NCBI RefSeq assembly: GCF_035594125.1
Contig: NC_087151.1
Span: 22,835,069 to 22,899,068 of the forward strand
DNA length: 64,000 nt
Origin: Scylla paramamosain
Lineage: Eukaryota > Arthropoda > Malacostraca > Decapoda > Portunidae
Direction of reading: 5' to 3'
Made by a program: the position numbers and the translations under genes. Below, one piece after another: positions 1-15,360 of the stretch. The notes beneath the pieces are model-generated. The model was not told the origin of the DNA. It made no database searches and saw nothing but the letters and a program-made list of their open reading frames with translations. The number at the start of each line of letters is the position of its first letter. Position 1 is the stretch's first letter.

Positions 1-445
1 GATAGGATTAGATCATTAATGAATAATAGGAACACCACAGTTAATACGTAGACTTAGGAGAAGAATAGTGTCCGCCTACAACAGCAACAATAAAACGGAC
101 AGAAAGGACATTTGAGGTGAAATTACAGAGAAAAGGATAGAAGGTAAGTAGGTAGGAGGGTAGTTTGGAAATTAAAGATCGTGCCATATTCTGTCAAAAA
201 CCTTTTTGGTATTTCTTAGGCAACAGCGAAAGTTTCACAAAATCCTTAAAAAAAGATGACCAAGACTCAGTAAGTATGGCCAGTAGAGCGGCCATGACTC
301 AACCCATACTGGCGATCACATGTATGGTCGTGAAATAATAGATGTTTAAGAATCTTCCTATTCAGGATATATTTAAAACTTCAGAGGGGCAGAAAATTAA
401 AGCAATAGTGCAGTAGTTTAAGAGGTTAGAGCAGACACCTTTTTT
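1..445 (-). mobile_element. Degenerate fragment of Jockey-like LINE (reverse transcriptase region)
   Basis: The minus strand resembles the RT part of the LINE copies elsewhere in the window. For example, the text around 215-240 (gcaacagcgaaagttt) matches the minus-strand copy at about 16,480, and 10-45 matches the gap-ridden text at 16,360-16,420. The fragment runs off the left edge and gives way to satellite at about 445. Indels and substitutions are many and no useful reading frame is left, so it is an old dead piece. Boundaries are good to about 30 bases. Confidence 0.72.
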
Positions 446-3400
446 ACACTCTATTCTCGAACGTTAAAGACAACAGCCTCACATGCAAAACACCGCTTAA
501 TAGAAAAAAAACAGAACAACATCCAAAATATGTATTTTGAGTGTTTTTGAGCGTGTTAGATACCAAAACATCAAAATGCATTCTTAGCACCCTATATTGG
601 GTAATGAAACAACATACCAGAAACGTGTCATTTGCGTGTTATTGAGCATATTACGCACAAAACTATAAAAATAAATAAATAAATAAATAAACATGGGAAA
701 AAAAAAAAACCTATTTAAGAAAGTTAAACAATATTACAAAAATCGTGTCACTTTAATGTTTCTGAGCTTCTAGCAAACCAAATCTCTAAAATGCATATGA
801 AACACCCTTTATGAAGCAACAAATCAACAATACCAAAAACGTGTGTTTTGAGTATTTTGCAGTTTATTAGGTAGTAAAACAAAGTTTGTCATTATTTGAA
901 AATTAAATGATATTATGACAAACGTGTCTTATGAGTGTTTTTAGATTCTTAAGTGCTTAACGCTAAAACAAATTAATATAACTTTATATTGAAGAACAGA
1001 ACATCATTAACAAAAACGTGTATTTTGAGTCTTATTCACCATATTAGGTGCCAAAACGCTAAAATATATAAAATGACAATATATGAAGAAACAACTACAT
1101 TATTAAAATCCTGTATTATGACTTTTTAAACTTGTGAGGTACCCAAACGTGAAACTGCATACAAAGTACACTATACTGGAAAATAAAACAACATTAACAA
1201 AAACGGAGCTTTTGACTGTTTTCAATTTATGTACTAAAACACTAAAACGCATGCAAATCACCTTCCATGTAGAAACATAAATTATTTGAAAATAGTGCCT
1301 TTTGAGTATTTTTTAGCTTTTTAGGTTCCAAAATGTCAAAATGCATACAAAGCACCTTATAAGGGACAATGCTATAACATTATCAGAAATGTGTCATTTG
1401 CAGTTTTTTTTAGTATATTAGGAACCAAACGTTGGAAAGCATGGAAAAAAATCCTATAAAGGAAAAAAAAATTTGTATTACGAAAATCGTGTCTTATTAG
1501 TGTTTTTCAGCTTCTAATCTACACAAACTCTAAAAAGTATACAAAACACCTTTTCTGAAGCAAGAGAACAACATTACCAAAAACTGTGTTTTGAGCACTT
1601 TTTTTTTTTTTTAGTTTATTAGGTATCAAAACTCTAAAACACATCAAAAGTAGCCAATATAGAGAAAATAAAATATATCACCACAAACATGCCTTATGAG
1701 TGTTTAAAGATTCTGAGGGGATGAAGGGGGCCAGAACATATTAATATTATTAATTTTAATTAATATTAATTATTAGTAATATTGAGAAAAGAACATCATC
1801 ACCAAAAACGTGTATTATAAGTGTGATTCATCATATAAGATACCAAAATATCAAAATACATACAAAGAACCCTATCTAAAGAAACAGAAAAACTTCATTT
1901 TTTTTTTTTTTTTTTTTGCAGTATGCTAGGTACCAAAATGCCAAAACACATGGAAATTAGGCAATATAGGAAAACGAAACGATAAAAATCACAAACATGT
2001 ATTATGAGAGTTTTAGATGTTCTTAGGTATCAGAATGCTGAAACACGTGAATAGTACTCTATATTCAGAAACAACAATATTATAGAAAAAAAAAATGTGT
2101 ATTGTGAGTCTTTCTCACCCCGTTAAACATCAAAACGCCAAAATGCATACAAAAAAAAAAAAAAAAAAACTTATTTGGAAAAAGATAACTCTATTACCAA
2201 AATCCTGTTTCTGAACTTGTTAGGTACCAAAACGTCAAAGTGCATGCAAAGCACACTATATATGGAAAAAAAAAACATTTCCAAAAACGCGGCTTTTGAG
2301 TGCTTTTACGTACCAAAACGTTAAAACATATTCAAAACACCCGTTACTAGGAATGAAAAAGAACATCATCAAAAAATGTATTTTGAGTATTTTTTAGCTT
2401 GTTAGATACCAAAACGCCAAAATGCATGCAAAACACCCTATATAGGGTAATGAAACGACAATACAAGAAACGTTTCTTTTGCGTGTTTTTCATCATATTA
2501 GTCACTCAAACGGTAAAAAAGCATGGAAAACTACCTTTATGAGAAATCTAAACAACATTACAAAAATCGTGTCGTTTGAGTGTTTTCATCATCTTACATA
2601 ACATCTTATCTTACATAACAAAACTCTGAAAAGCTCTAAAACTCGTTCTGTAGAAGCAAAAAAGCATTATTAACACGTGCGTTTTAGGTGCAAAGTAGCC
2701 TATACGGGGAAACTAATCGATAATACCACAAACATGTCTTATGAGTGTTTAAGGTTCTTATGAGGTGAAAAGCTAAAGCATATGAATATTAGTCTATATT
2801 GAGGCAACATAACTTCATTACCAAAAAACGTGTATTGTGAGTGTCATTAGCCATGTTAAATACCAAAACGCAATATAACAGTTTATGGAGAAACAGAACA
2901 TTTAAAAAAACGTGTGTTTTAAGTATTTTTGAGTTTGTTAGGTACCAAATAACCAAACACATGCAACGTAGCCTGTATAGTGAAACGAAACGATATAATC
3001 ACAAACGTGTATTATGAGTTTTTTTTTTTTTCTTATGTTCTAAGGTATCAAAACACTAAAGCACGTGAATTGCCCTCTATAGTGAGAAACAGTACAACTT
3101 TAACAAAAACGTGTATTGAGTTCTTTTCACCATACTAGGTACCAAAAACGACAAAATATATGCAATGAAATATATATGAAGAAACACTTTTACATTACCA
3201 AAAGTTTGTATTAAGACTGAAATTGTTACATATCAAAACGCATCAGAGCATTTAAAGCACACTTTAATAGAAAAGAATACTTTATCAAAAACCTAACTCT
3301 TGTTTTTTTTTTTCAGCTTAAGAACCAAAACGGTAGAAAGCATGCAAAACACTTTTATACAGAAACAAAACAAATTCTTGAAAAAAGTGTATTTTGAGTG

Positions 3401-5228
3401 TTTTTTGAGCTTGTTAGGTACCAGAACGCCAAAATGTAAGCAAAGCACCCTATGTACGGTAATTAAACGCTTTTACCAAAAAACGTGTCATTTCCGTGTT
3501 TTTGAGCATATAGAGCACAAAATTGCTAAAAAAAAAACATGGAAAACATCCAATATAGGAACCCTATAAACAATATTATTAAAATCATGACTTTTGTGTT
3601 TTTGAGCTTCTTACGTACCAAAATTCCAAAAATGCATACAAAACTCTTTCAAGAGGAATATAACATTACCGGAAACGTGTGTTTTAGCGTTTTTTTTTTT
3701 TTCAGTTCATTAGGTGACAAAACACCTAAACATATGCTAGTATGGGGAAACTAAAAAATATTACCAGAAACGTGTCTTATGAGTGCTTTTTTTAAGGTTC
3801 ATAGGTGCTGAATCTCTAAAACATATGAATATTTCTCTATCTTAAAAAGACAAAAAAAAATCATTCTCAAAGACGTGTATTATGAGTGTGTTCCATCATG
3901 TTAAGTATCAAAACACCAAAATACATAAAAATAAACTTTTCTAGAGATAGAGAACAACATTTCTAAAAACGTGTGTTTAAAGTGTTATTTATTAGCTACC
4001 AAACCCCAAAACACATGTAAAGTACCCGAAAGAGGGAAACGAAACGAATGAATCAAAAACGTAAATTTTTGATGTTTTTACCATTAGAATGCTAAAACAC
4101 GTGAATAGTACCCTATATTGAAAAAAAAAAAAATACAAAAAACATGTATTGTCTTATTTACCATGTTAGGTACCAAAACGCCAATACACATACAAAGAAC
4201 CGTTTATTAAAAGAAAAAATTATATTTTCAAAAACTAGTATCATGCAAAGCACACTATTTCGGAAAATAAAATCACTAAAAACATGGCTCTTTTTTCAGC
4301 TTCCTAAGTACCAACACGGTAAAACGCATGTAAAACATCTATTATGAAAAAAAGAACATCAAAAAAGTGTATTTTGAATTTTTTTTTCTTTATCTTGTTA
4401 GATACGGAAACTCCAAACAACATTTAAAGTATATTATTTCGGAAAAGAAAACATTACCAAAAAACGTGGCTTTTGACTATTTTTTTGCTTATAACGTACG
4501 AAAACGCTAAAATGCACGTAAAACACCCTTTATGGAGAAAAAGAACTTCATCAAAAATGTGTGTTTTTAGTGTTTTTATTTTTTTTAGATAATAAAACGC
4601 CAAAATGCATGCAAAGCATGCATTATGGATAATTAAATGACATTACCAGAAACGTGTCGTCTCCGTGTTTTTCAGAATATTAGGCAGCAAACCGCTAAGA
4701 ATCATGAACACCATATATTAGAAAACTAAACAACAATATCAGAATCTTGTCTTTTGAGTGTTATTGGACTTCTTACGTACCAAAACTCTAAGATACATGA
4801 AAACATCCTTACTGAAGGAACAAAAGGATATTACCAAAAACGTGTATTTTGAATGTTTTTTGAGTTTATTAGCTGGCAAAGTGCCATGGAAATATGGTAA
4901 CATGGGAATTAGCCAATCTGGGGATCTTATAAATGTTTTTAAAGCTCTTTGGTGCTGAAATACTAAAACATATGAATAATACTCAGTATTGGAAAAAAAA
5001 AAATAAATAAATGAAAAATGTGTCTATTATAAATCTGATTCACCGTGTTACGTATCGAAACGCCAAAATGCATACAATTAACACCTAATGGAGAGAAACA
5101 TGACAATATTTCCAAAAACTTGTTTTGTTTTTTTAATTTTTTTTCACTTTGTTAGGTACAAAAACGCCAAAACACATGCAAAGTAGCCAATATAGGGAAA
5201 CGAAACGACATAGTCACCAACCAGTATA

Positions 5229-5314
5229 ATTTATTTATTTTTTTACATTATTTTATTTTATTTATTTATTTTTATTTATTTATTTATTTACTTTTATTAA
5301 TTAATTTATTTTTG
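5229..5314. repeat. (TTTA)n-like low-complexity run
   Basis: Imperfect tetranucleotide run of TTTA/TTAT units, inserted within one satellite monomer between its CACCAACCAG end and the following TATCAGAACAC tag. Confidence 0.8.
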
Positions 5315-6967
5315 TTAAATATCAGAACACTAAAACACAAAAATAGTCCTCTATATTGAGAAACAAAACAACATCAAGAAAAACATTCATTATGAATATT
5401 ATTCACCATGTTAGTTACGAAATCTTCAAAATGCATACAAAGAATCCTTTATTAAGAAACACATCCACATTACTAAACACCAGCATTATGACTGTTTTTT
5501 TTAACTTGTTAGATACCAAAGCGCCAAAGCGCTTGCAAAGCATATTATATTGGAAAAGAAGACAACATTGTAAAAAACGTGGTTTCTGAATTTTCTTCAG
5601 CTTTTACGTAGCAAAATGCTAAAAGGCATGAAGAATACCCTTCATGGAGAAACAGAATAGCTTCACAAATAAACTGTTTATTGAGTGTTTTTGAGCTTCT
5701 TATGTACCAAAACATATTAATAAAAGCGTGTATTATGAGTCTCATTGACTATTTTAGGTACAAAAACGCCAAAATGTATACAAAAAACATTTTCTGGAGA
5801 AACAGATAATTTCCAATAATGTATGATTTAAGTGTTTTATAGTTTGTTAGGTCCAAGAACGCAAAAACTCATGTAAAGTAACCAACATAATAAAACGAAA
5901 CGATATAATCATAAACGGGCGTTATGAGTGTTTTTGTTTTTCTTAGGTATCAGGAAAACACGTAAATAATATTGAGGAAAAGTACAAGATTACCAAAAAC
6001 GTGTATTATGAGACTTATTCACCATTTTAAATATCAAAACGCAAAAAGGCATATAAAGATACTTATATGAAAAAACACAACTATAATACCAAAATCTGTA
6101 TTATAAATGTTTTTGAACTTCTTAGGTATCAAAATCCTAAAGTCCATGCAAAAGCACACCATACTGGAAAAGAAAACAACATTACCCAAACACTTTTTTT
6201 GTGAGTGTTTTTCAATACGCTAAAACACATGGAAAGTATTCTTAATGGAGAAAGAGAAGAACTTCATCAAAAAAGAGTATTTTGAGCTTGTTACTTACCA
6301 GAATATTAAAATGCATTTAAAGAAACCTATATAAAGAAACAGAATAGCATTACCTCTTCCACCAAAAAAAAAAAAATAAAAAATTGAACTTATTAGGTAC
6401 CAAAAACATGTGTTTTGACAGTTTTTCAGTCTATTAGGAACCATATTGGTTAAACACATGCAAATCAACTTATAAGGGAAAACTAAATAATATTACCGCA
6501 AACGTTTCTTATGAATGTTTTTTAATGTTCATAGGTGGTGAAACGCTAAAACAAATTAATATTACTCTATACTGAGAAACAGAATATCACTAACTAAAAC
6601 GACTGTCATGAGTCTGTTTCACCATGTTGGATAACAAAACGATAAAATTCATAAAAAGAAAGCAGAACATTTCCTAAATTGTGTGTTTTAAGCGTTTTAC
6701 TGTTTGATTGGTAACAAAAAGCCAAGACACATGAAAAGTAGCCAGCATAGGAAAACGAAAACATAATCATAAACGTGAATTATGAGTGTAATTAATGTTC
6801 TAAGCTATCAGAACGCTAAAACACGTAAATAGTACTCTATATTGAGAAAGAGAACATAACCAAAAACGTGTATTATGAGCCTTATACACCATGTTAGGTA
6901 CCAAAACGCCAAAATGCTTACCAAGAAAATCCATATGAAAAACCACATCCACAATATCAAACACCTG

Positions 6968-7118
<151 letters not shown>

Positions 7119-7994
7119 TTTCCTTCTTTTGAGGTACCAAAATGGCAAAGTCCATAGAAAGCACAGTATATAAGGACGAAAAAAATACTAAAAAAAAGTG
7201 GCTTTTGTTTGTTTTTAATCTTCTTACGTTCCAAAACGGTAAAAAGCATGCAAAACACAATTTATTGAGAAACAACAATTTCATTAAAAAGTTGATTTTG
7301 AGTGTTTTTGAGCATGTTATTAACCAAAACGCCTAGATGAATACAGAGAAACCTATATGAAGAAACAGAACAACATTACAACATTTTTTTTATAGTTTGT
7401 TAGGTAGCAAAACGCCTAAATGCATGCAAAGCACCTTATATAGGATAATGAAACGACATTACCAAAAACGGGTGATTTGCGTTTTTTTTTTTTTCAGGAT
7501 ATCAGACACCAAAGCACACACACACACAAAAAACAGAATAAATAAATAAATAAAGATATAAAAAAAATATAATGAAAAACAAAACAAAATTATTAAAATT
7601 ATGTCTTTTCAGTGTTTTTAAGCTTGTTACGTACCAAAACTCTGAAATGCATTCAAATTAATCTTTCTGGAGGAGCATAACAACATTATCAAAAACGTGT
7701 GTTTTGAGTATTTCTAAGTTTATTATATACTAAAATTCCTATACAAATGCAATGATGGGAAACGAAAAGATATTACCACAAACCTGTCTTATGAGTGATT
7801 TTAAGGTTCTTAGATGCTAAAACGTTGAAACAAATTAATAGATATTACACAATATTAAGAAATAGAACATAGTCATCAAAAACGTTTATTATGAGTGTGA
7901 TTCACCATTTATGGTACCAGAATGATAAAAATGGATACAAACAACCCTTTCTAGAGAAACAGAACAACATTTTAATAAACCTGTGTTTTAATCC

Positions 7995-10725
7995 TAATCT
8001 TGATGTTGTTTTTATGTGCGCAGTGACTTAACCTGCTCTCGCGCCCACGCTATCGAATCTTCAGAGTTTTATACTGTCTGGTTACGACTACAGAGTCACT
8101 CTCAAACTAAATTTATCTGTGCTGTATTCCTCTCACCTATCTCCTCTGACAATAAGAAAGTTCTTTGCCTGCTTTATTTTCAAAGTGGAGCACATTATTT
8201 CTTCCCTTTTACAGAGATCACCATTATTTGAGACTTCAGTGTTAACTCCAGCTTTGGCTTTCCTCTCACTTCACTGACCATCCTCGTGAAGTAGCCTTTA
8301 ATTATGCTCCATGACCTAATGTAATTGGTGCAACATCCTACCTGTATTCATCGCCGTCCTCGAGATACGCCAGGTATTCTTGACATTTTCATTACCTCTA
8401 ATCCTTCTGCTTATGCTGTTACCATCTCTTCTCAATTGGGCTCCTCCGATCTCAATCTCATATCTGTATCTTGTCCTGTCGCTCCAATCCTTCTTTTGGA
8501 TCACCCTAAGCGGAGGTGCTTCTGGCGTTTTGCCTCTGTTAGTTGGAAGGACCTGAGGAGGTATTTTGCTGATTTTTCATGGAAGGACTACTGCATCCGT
8601 GTCAGAGACCCGTATCTGTGTGCCGAGTGCATAACAGAGAAGATAGTGTCTGGCATAGAGGCAGGCATACATTCCTCACTCTTTTTCTCGACCTAAACCC
8701 TCCAAACCTTTGTTTAACACAGCCTGTTCTCATTCTGTATATAATTGAGAGGTGGCCCACAAAAAAGTACTTAAGCCTTCCAACACCATAATCTCATGAA
8801 CTTTATATGTCTGCCCGGAACCATGCCAAGTCTGTTCTCTAAGTAGCCAAAACTTCCTTCGTTAAAAGAAAGTGTCAAAATCTTTCAAGATCTAACTCCC
8901 CTCGTGACTTCTGGCATCTATCCAAAAACATCTCCAATAACTTTGCTTCTTTTATTATCTCCTTTATTTCAAACATATGGCACCATTGCTATCACATCTA
9001 TTTCTAAAACTGAACTCTTCGCTCAAGCCTTTGCTATCCTGCCTCTCCTCCACCCTCTGACTACTTCTTTCAACCTATTAAAATTCTTCGTAATGAAGTT
9101 TTCCATGCCCTCGTTGGCCTAAAACCTCGGAAGGCTTATGAACATGATGGGGTCTCTCTTCTTCTACGAAACCGTGTCTCTGTGCTGGCACCTTGCCTAG
9201 TGAAACTCTTTCAACTTTGCCTCTCAATATCTACCTTTCCTTCTTGCTGGAAGTTTACCTACATTCAGTTTTTTCCTAAAAATAGTGGGCATTCTAATCC
9301 CTCAAACTACCGTCCTATTGCTTTAATTTCCTACCTATCTAAAATTTTTGAATCTACCTTCAACTGGAAGATTATTAAACATATATCACTTGACAAACTT
9401 CTGTCTAATCGCCAGTTTGGGTTCCGTCAAGGCCGCTCTAATATTGATGTGGCTTTCCTTATTGAATCTTGGTCATCCTCTTTGAGAGATTTTGGTAAAA
9501 CTTTTGCAGTTGCCTTATACATATTATTTTCTTTTTTAATAGAGTCTGGCCTAAAACTTTGATTTCCAAACTACCCACCTACAGCTTCTATTCTTCTCTC
9601 TGTATCTTCATCACAAGTTTCCTTTCTGACCGTTCTATTGCTCCTGTGGTAGACGGTCACTGTTCTTCTAAATCTATTAACAGAGGTGTTCCTAAGTGTA
9701 CTGTCCTGTCATCCACTGTTATCCCATTACTCATTAATGATCTTCTAAACCAAACATATTATCCAATCCAATCCAACGCTGATGATACCACCCTGCATTT
9801 TTCCACTTCTTTCTATAGACGTTCAACCCTTCCAGTAAACAGTTCACGCAAGGATGCCTAACTTTCGATCTCTCTAAAATTTCTGATTAATTGTTTCCAT
9901 TAATTGTTTAATGCCTTAAAAACTCAATTCCTCCACCAATCAACTCAACACAACCTTCCAGACAATTATCCTCTCTTGTATAAAGACAATCAATTGTTCA
10001 TCTCTTCTACACTGAACATCTGTTTTTTTTTTTTTTTTTAATAACCTAAACTAGAAACTTCAAATCTCATCTCCAGTTAGAAACGCTTCATTGAAGTTAG
10101 GTGTTCTGAGACTTCTACGACAATTTTTCTCATCCCCCAGCTGCTAAGCCTATACAAGGTCCTTATCCGTCCATGCATGGAATATGCTTTACATGTTTTT
10201 GGGGATTCCACTCATACGGCTATTTTAGACAGAGTGGAATCAAAAGATTTTCGTATCATCAACTCTCATCTAACTGACTGGCATCAGCTTCTTTCTCACC
10301 GACGCAATGTTAAATCTTTAGCCACCCTCTACCGCTATTTTCATGCTAACTGCTCTTCTGATCTTGCTAATTACATGCTTCCCCTCCGCCTGCGGCCTCT
10401 CTGCACAAGACTTTCTTCTTTCTCTCACCCCTATTCTGTCCACCTCTCTAATGCAAGAGTTAACCAGTATTCTCAATCATTAATTCCTTTCTCTGGTAAA
10501 GTTTGGAACTCCATGCCTGATTATGTGTTTCCACCTTCCTATAAATTGAATTCCTTCAAGACACTTATCATTTAAGACACTTATGCATTTTTGACTGCCG
10601 CTTCGGAACCTGTTCAAGGACCATTGTCTCAGCGGGTTATTTATTTATTTTTTTTATTTATTTTGTATATATTTTTTTTGTTGGTGGGGGATTTTTGTTG
10701 CCCTTGGCCTGTGTCCCTACATAAA
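7995..10725 (+). mobile_element. Jockey-like non-LTR retrotransposon, 5'-truncated, degenerate
   Basis: The sequence is collinear with the longer LINE at 21.0-24.0 kb from the middle of its endonuclease domain (GTTTATGTGCGCAGTGACTT, about 8,008) to the 3' tail (TTGTTGCCCTTGGCC, about 10,695, then CTACATAAAA). The left junction falls inside a satellite monomer, as expected for 5' truncation during target-primed reverse transcription. Many frameshifts and stops are present. A T-run insertion lies near 10,024 and a short ATTTATTT expansion in the tail near 10,640. Confidence 0.9.
8016..10575 (+). pseudogene. LINE ORF2 remnant: endonuclease C-terminus, reverse transcriptase, C-terminal domain
   Basis: Three coding blocks can be followed in different frames. 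The first (about 8,016-8,231) is the end of an APE-type endonuclease: NDLTCSRAH, then [14 protein letters not shown]. The second (about 9,182-9,861) is reverse transcriptase, with NYRPIALIS, FGFRQGRSN and a catalytic box reading NADD where the better copies read YADD, so the catalytic Tyr is lost. The third (10,177-10,575) is the conserved C-terminal domain (LLSHRRNVKSLATLYRYF and WNSMPDYVFPPSY). The frame is broken many times, so no working enzyme can be made. It would have nicked DNA and copied LINE RNA. Confidence 0.88.
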
Positions 10726-12679
10726 AACGGGTTTTTAAGTTTCTTAGCTACCAAACCGCAAAAAAAAAAAAAAACGTACAAAGTAGCCTATATAAAGAAA
10801 CGAAAAGACATCCATCACAAACTTGTAATATGAGTGTTTTTGATGTTCTAAGGTATCAGAAAGCTATAACACGTTAATAGTACATTTTACTGAGAAAAAG
10901 ACCAACATTACCAAAAACGTTTACTATGAGTCTTATTCACCATTTTAAGTACCAAAACGCTAAAATGCATATAAAGAGACCTATGTGAAAGAACAAAACT
11001 ACATTATCAAAGTGCATGCAAAGCACACTATATTGGAAATGAAAACAACTTTACCAAAAACGAGGTTTTTGAGAAATCAAAACGCTAAAACGCAAGAACA
11101 ACACCCTTTATGGAGAAACGGAAACACTTTATAAAAAAAATGTGTTTTTGAGTGTTTTTGAGCTTTTTACGTATCCAAACACCCTTTCTGAAGAAACAAA
11201 ACGACATTACCTAAAACATGTGTTTTGAGTTATTTTTATTTTATTTTATTAGGTACCAACACGTCAAAATAAATGAAAAGTAGACAGTATAAGGAAACTA
11301 GACGTTATTACCACAAATGTCTCCGATGTGTGTTTTTAAGGTTCTTAGTTGCTGAAACACTAAAACACATGAATATCTCTGTGTTTTAGAAACAATATCT
11401 TTATCAAAAATGTGTATTATGAGTGTAATTCACCATGTTAAATACCAAAATCCATATAAGTAACCCTTTTTGAAGAAACAGAGAAATATTTCCAAAAACG
11501 TGTGCTTTAAGTATTTTTCAGTTTCTCAGGTACCAAAATGCGGAAACACATGCAAAGTAGCCAATGTATGGAAATTAAATTATATAATCACAAAAGTGTG
11601 TTATCAGTGTTTTTGATGTTCTTATGTATCAGAATGCTAAAAAACGTGAATAGTACTCTATATAGGGAGAGAGATTAATATTACCAAAAAAACGTGTATT
11701 ATGAGTCTTATTCACCATGTTAGATACCAAAACGCCAAAATGCATAAAAAAATAAATCTATATGAAGAACCTGAACTACTTTACCAAAAATATGTATTAT
11801 AAATATTTTTGAATTTGCTAAGTACTAAAACGTCAAAATGCATGCAAAGCACACTATATTTGAAAATAAAATAACATTACCGAAAAACGTGGGTTTTGAT
11901 GGTTTTCAACTGTTTACGTGCCGAAACGCTAAAACGCGTTCAAAAACATAAGACTCATTTATGGAGAAATCGAACAACTTAATTTTAAATGTATTTTTAG
12001 TGATTTTTGAGCTTGTTAGGTAACAAAACCCCAAAATGCAAGCAAAACACTCTATATACAATAATGAGATGACAGGTCCAGAAACGTGTCATTTGCGTGT
12101 TTTTGAGTATATCAGCCACGAAAACACTAAAAAGCATGGAAAACACCCGATATAAGAAAATTAAAGAATATTACCAAAATCGTGTATTTTGACGGTTATC
12201 AAGCTTGTAACATACCAAAACTCTAAAATGGAAGCAAAAATACACTTCCTGGTGAAAAAGAACATTACAAAAAACGGATGTTTTGAGTCTGTTTGAGTTT
12301 ATCAAAACGCCAAAACACATGGAAATATGCTAATATGTGGATACAATGATAGTATTACAAACGTATTGGACAAGTGTTTTTAAGGTTCACTGGTGCTGAA
12401 ACGCTAAAACATATTAATATTACTTTATGTTTAGTAGCAGAATGTAATTAACAAAAATGTGCATTATGAGTCTTATTTACCGTGTTAGGCACCAAAACGA
12501 CAAAATGCATAAAAAATAAATCTATATGAAGAAACTGAACTACAATACCAATAACCTGAATGACTGGTACCAAAACGCCAAAGTGCATACAAAGCACACG
12601 AAATTAGAAAAGATAACATCACAAAAAAAGTTTCTTTTTAGTGTTTTAGAGTTCTGATATCTAACAAAATCGAAAAGTC

Positions 12680-13322
12680 ATAATACACGGTTGTGATTAT
12701 ATCTTTTTGTATCCCTATATTGGCTAATATGCATGTTTTTTGGCCTTTTAGTACTTATAAACTTGAAAAAAAAAATAAAACAAACGTTTTTTGTTTCTCC
12801 AAAAATTTAAGATTTTGTACCTAATATGGTGTATCACTTTCATAATACACATTTTTATTAATGATATTCTGTTACTCAACTTTAAGTATTATTTATATGT
12901 TGTAGTGTTTTAACACCTAAGAACCTCAAAAACACTCATAAGACACGTCTTTGACAATATCATTTAGTTTCCCAATATTGGCTAATTTGCATGTGTTTTG
13001 GCGTACCTAATAAACTCAAAAGCACACCTTTTTGGTAATGTTTTTCTGATCCTCGAGAATGGGTGTTTTGGATGCATATTAGAGTTTTGGTACCTAAAAA
13101 GCTCATAAACACTGGAAAGACACAATTTTTATAACATTGTTTAATTGTCCATTTTAGGATGTTTTCCATGCTTTTTAGCGTTTAGGTGCCTAATGTGTTT
13201 AGAAACAGGTAAATAACACGTTTCTGGTAATATTGTTACGTTATCCCATATAGGATGCTTTGCATGCATTTGGGGCTTTAATAACTAACTAGCTCAAAAC
13301 GCTCAAAATATACTTTTTGATA
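12680..13322 (-). repeat. Inverted satellite segment, about 6-7 monomers
   Basis: Monomers read on the minus strand here (for example ATATTGGCTAATNTGCATG and TTTTGGTACCTAA on the plus strand), while both flanks read on the plus strand. The right edge is an (AAT)n run at about 13,325-13,350. The duplicate of this locus at 55.2-56.5 kb lacks the inverted segment. Confidence 0.82.
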
Positions 13323-14097
13323 AAAAAAATAATAATAATAATAAAAATCAACAAATAAATAAGTAAAATGAATAAAACAGAACAACTTCATCAAAAGAGT
13401 GTATTTTAAGTGTTTTTTTTCGTCTTTTTAAATACCAAACCTACAAAATGCATGGAAAGCATCCTATATCGGGTAATGAAACAACATTACCAGAAACCTG
13501 TCATTTTCTTGTTTTGAGCATACAAGGCACCAAAAAGCTAAAAGCATGGAAAACATCTCATTTGGGAAAACTAAACATTACTAACAAATCATGTATTTTA
13601 AATGTTTTTGAGCCTCTTACGTACCAAAACTCTAAAATACATGTAAAACACCATTTCTGAAGGAACAGAACAATATTACCAAAAAACTTGTGTTTAGGGT
13701 GTTTTCGAGTTTATTAGGTACCAAAACCGCAAATCAAATGCAAATTAGCTGATATGGGAAAATAAAACAATATTACCAGAAATGTGTCTTATGAGTGTTT
13801 TTAAGGTTCTTAGGTGTTGAAATGCTAAAACTTATGAATATTTCCATATTGAGAAACATAACATTTTTTTCCAAAAAATATATATTTTACATGTTTTTTT
13901 CAGTTTATTAGGTACAAAATCACAAACTAGCCAATATAAAGAAAAGAAAGAAATTGTATAATCAGAAACATTTGTTATGATTGTTTTTGATGTTCTTAGG
14001 TATCAGAATGCTAAAGCACATGAATAGCTCTATACTGAGGAAGAAAACAACAATAATTATTACCTTAGGTACCAAAAAGCTAAAATGCATAAAAAAA

Positions 14098-14317
<220 letters not shown>

Positions 14318-15360
14318 CTATGAAGAAACAGAACTACATTACTAAAATACCTGTATTATGAATGATTTATTTTTTATTTTTTAGGTGCCAAAACGGCAAA
14401 GTGCATTGAAAGCACACTATATTGAAAAAGAACACATTACCAAAAAGTTATTTTTGAGTGTTTTCATCTTCCTACGTACCAAAAACGCTGAAACGCATGC
14501 TAAACGTCCTTTTAGGAGAAACTGAACAACTTCACCATAAAAGTGTATTTTTAGTTTATTTGCGCCTGTTAATTACCAAAATGACGAAATGCATGGAAAG
14601 CACCCAATATGGGGATATGAAATGACATTATCAGAAACGTGTCATTTGCGTTTTTTTTTTAAGCATATTAGGCATAAAAACGCTAAAAACAAAGGAAAAA
14701 AAAAGACCCTGTATTGGAAAACTAAAACAATGTTATCATAATTGTGTCTTTTACTTTTTTTTAGCTTTTTATGTACCAAAACTCTAAAATACATTTAACA
14801 TTACCCAAAACGTGTCTTCGATGTTTTTCAGTTTCTTAGGTACTAAAACGGCAAAACATATACAAATTAGAAAATATAAGGAAACTAAACCACAAACGTG
14901 TCTTAAGAATCTTTTTAAGATTCTTAGGTGCAGACACGCTAAAACTAATCTATGTTAGGTAACAGAATATCATTAACAAAAAACGTGTATTATGAATATG
15001 ATTAACCATATTAGTTACCAAAATGCAACATACATACAAAGAACACATTCTGGAATAAGAGAATATTTCCAAAAATTTGTGTTTTAAGTGTTTTTTTTTT
15101 TACAGTTTGTTCTGTACCAAAACGATAAAACACGTGGAAATTAGCCAATACAGGAAAACGAAACGATATAATCACAAAAGTGTATTATGAGTGTTTTTGA
15201 AGTTCCTAGGTATGAAAACGCTAAAACACGTGAATAGTACTCTAAATTGAGAAACAGAACACCATTACCAAAAAACGGGTATTATGAGACTTTCACAATG
15301 TTAAGTACCAAAACGCCAAAATGCATACAAAGAAACCTGTATTTTTATTTTTAAATTTAT

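Noticed and set aside
3300..5745. Short Lys/Asn/Phe-rich frames of 60-90 codons in the satellite, here and throughout 17-43 kb
   Set aside because: They repeat the same 32-residue pattern set by the 96-bp monomer, lack conserved starts and are interrupted from unit to unit.
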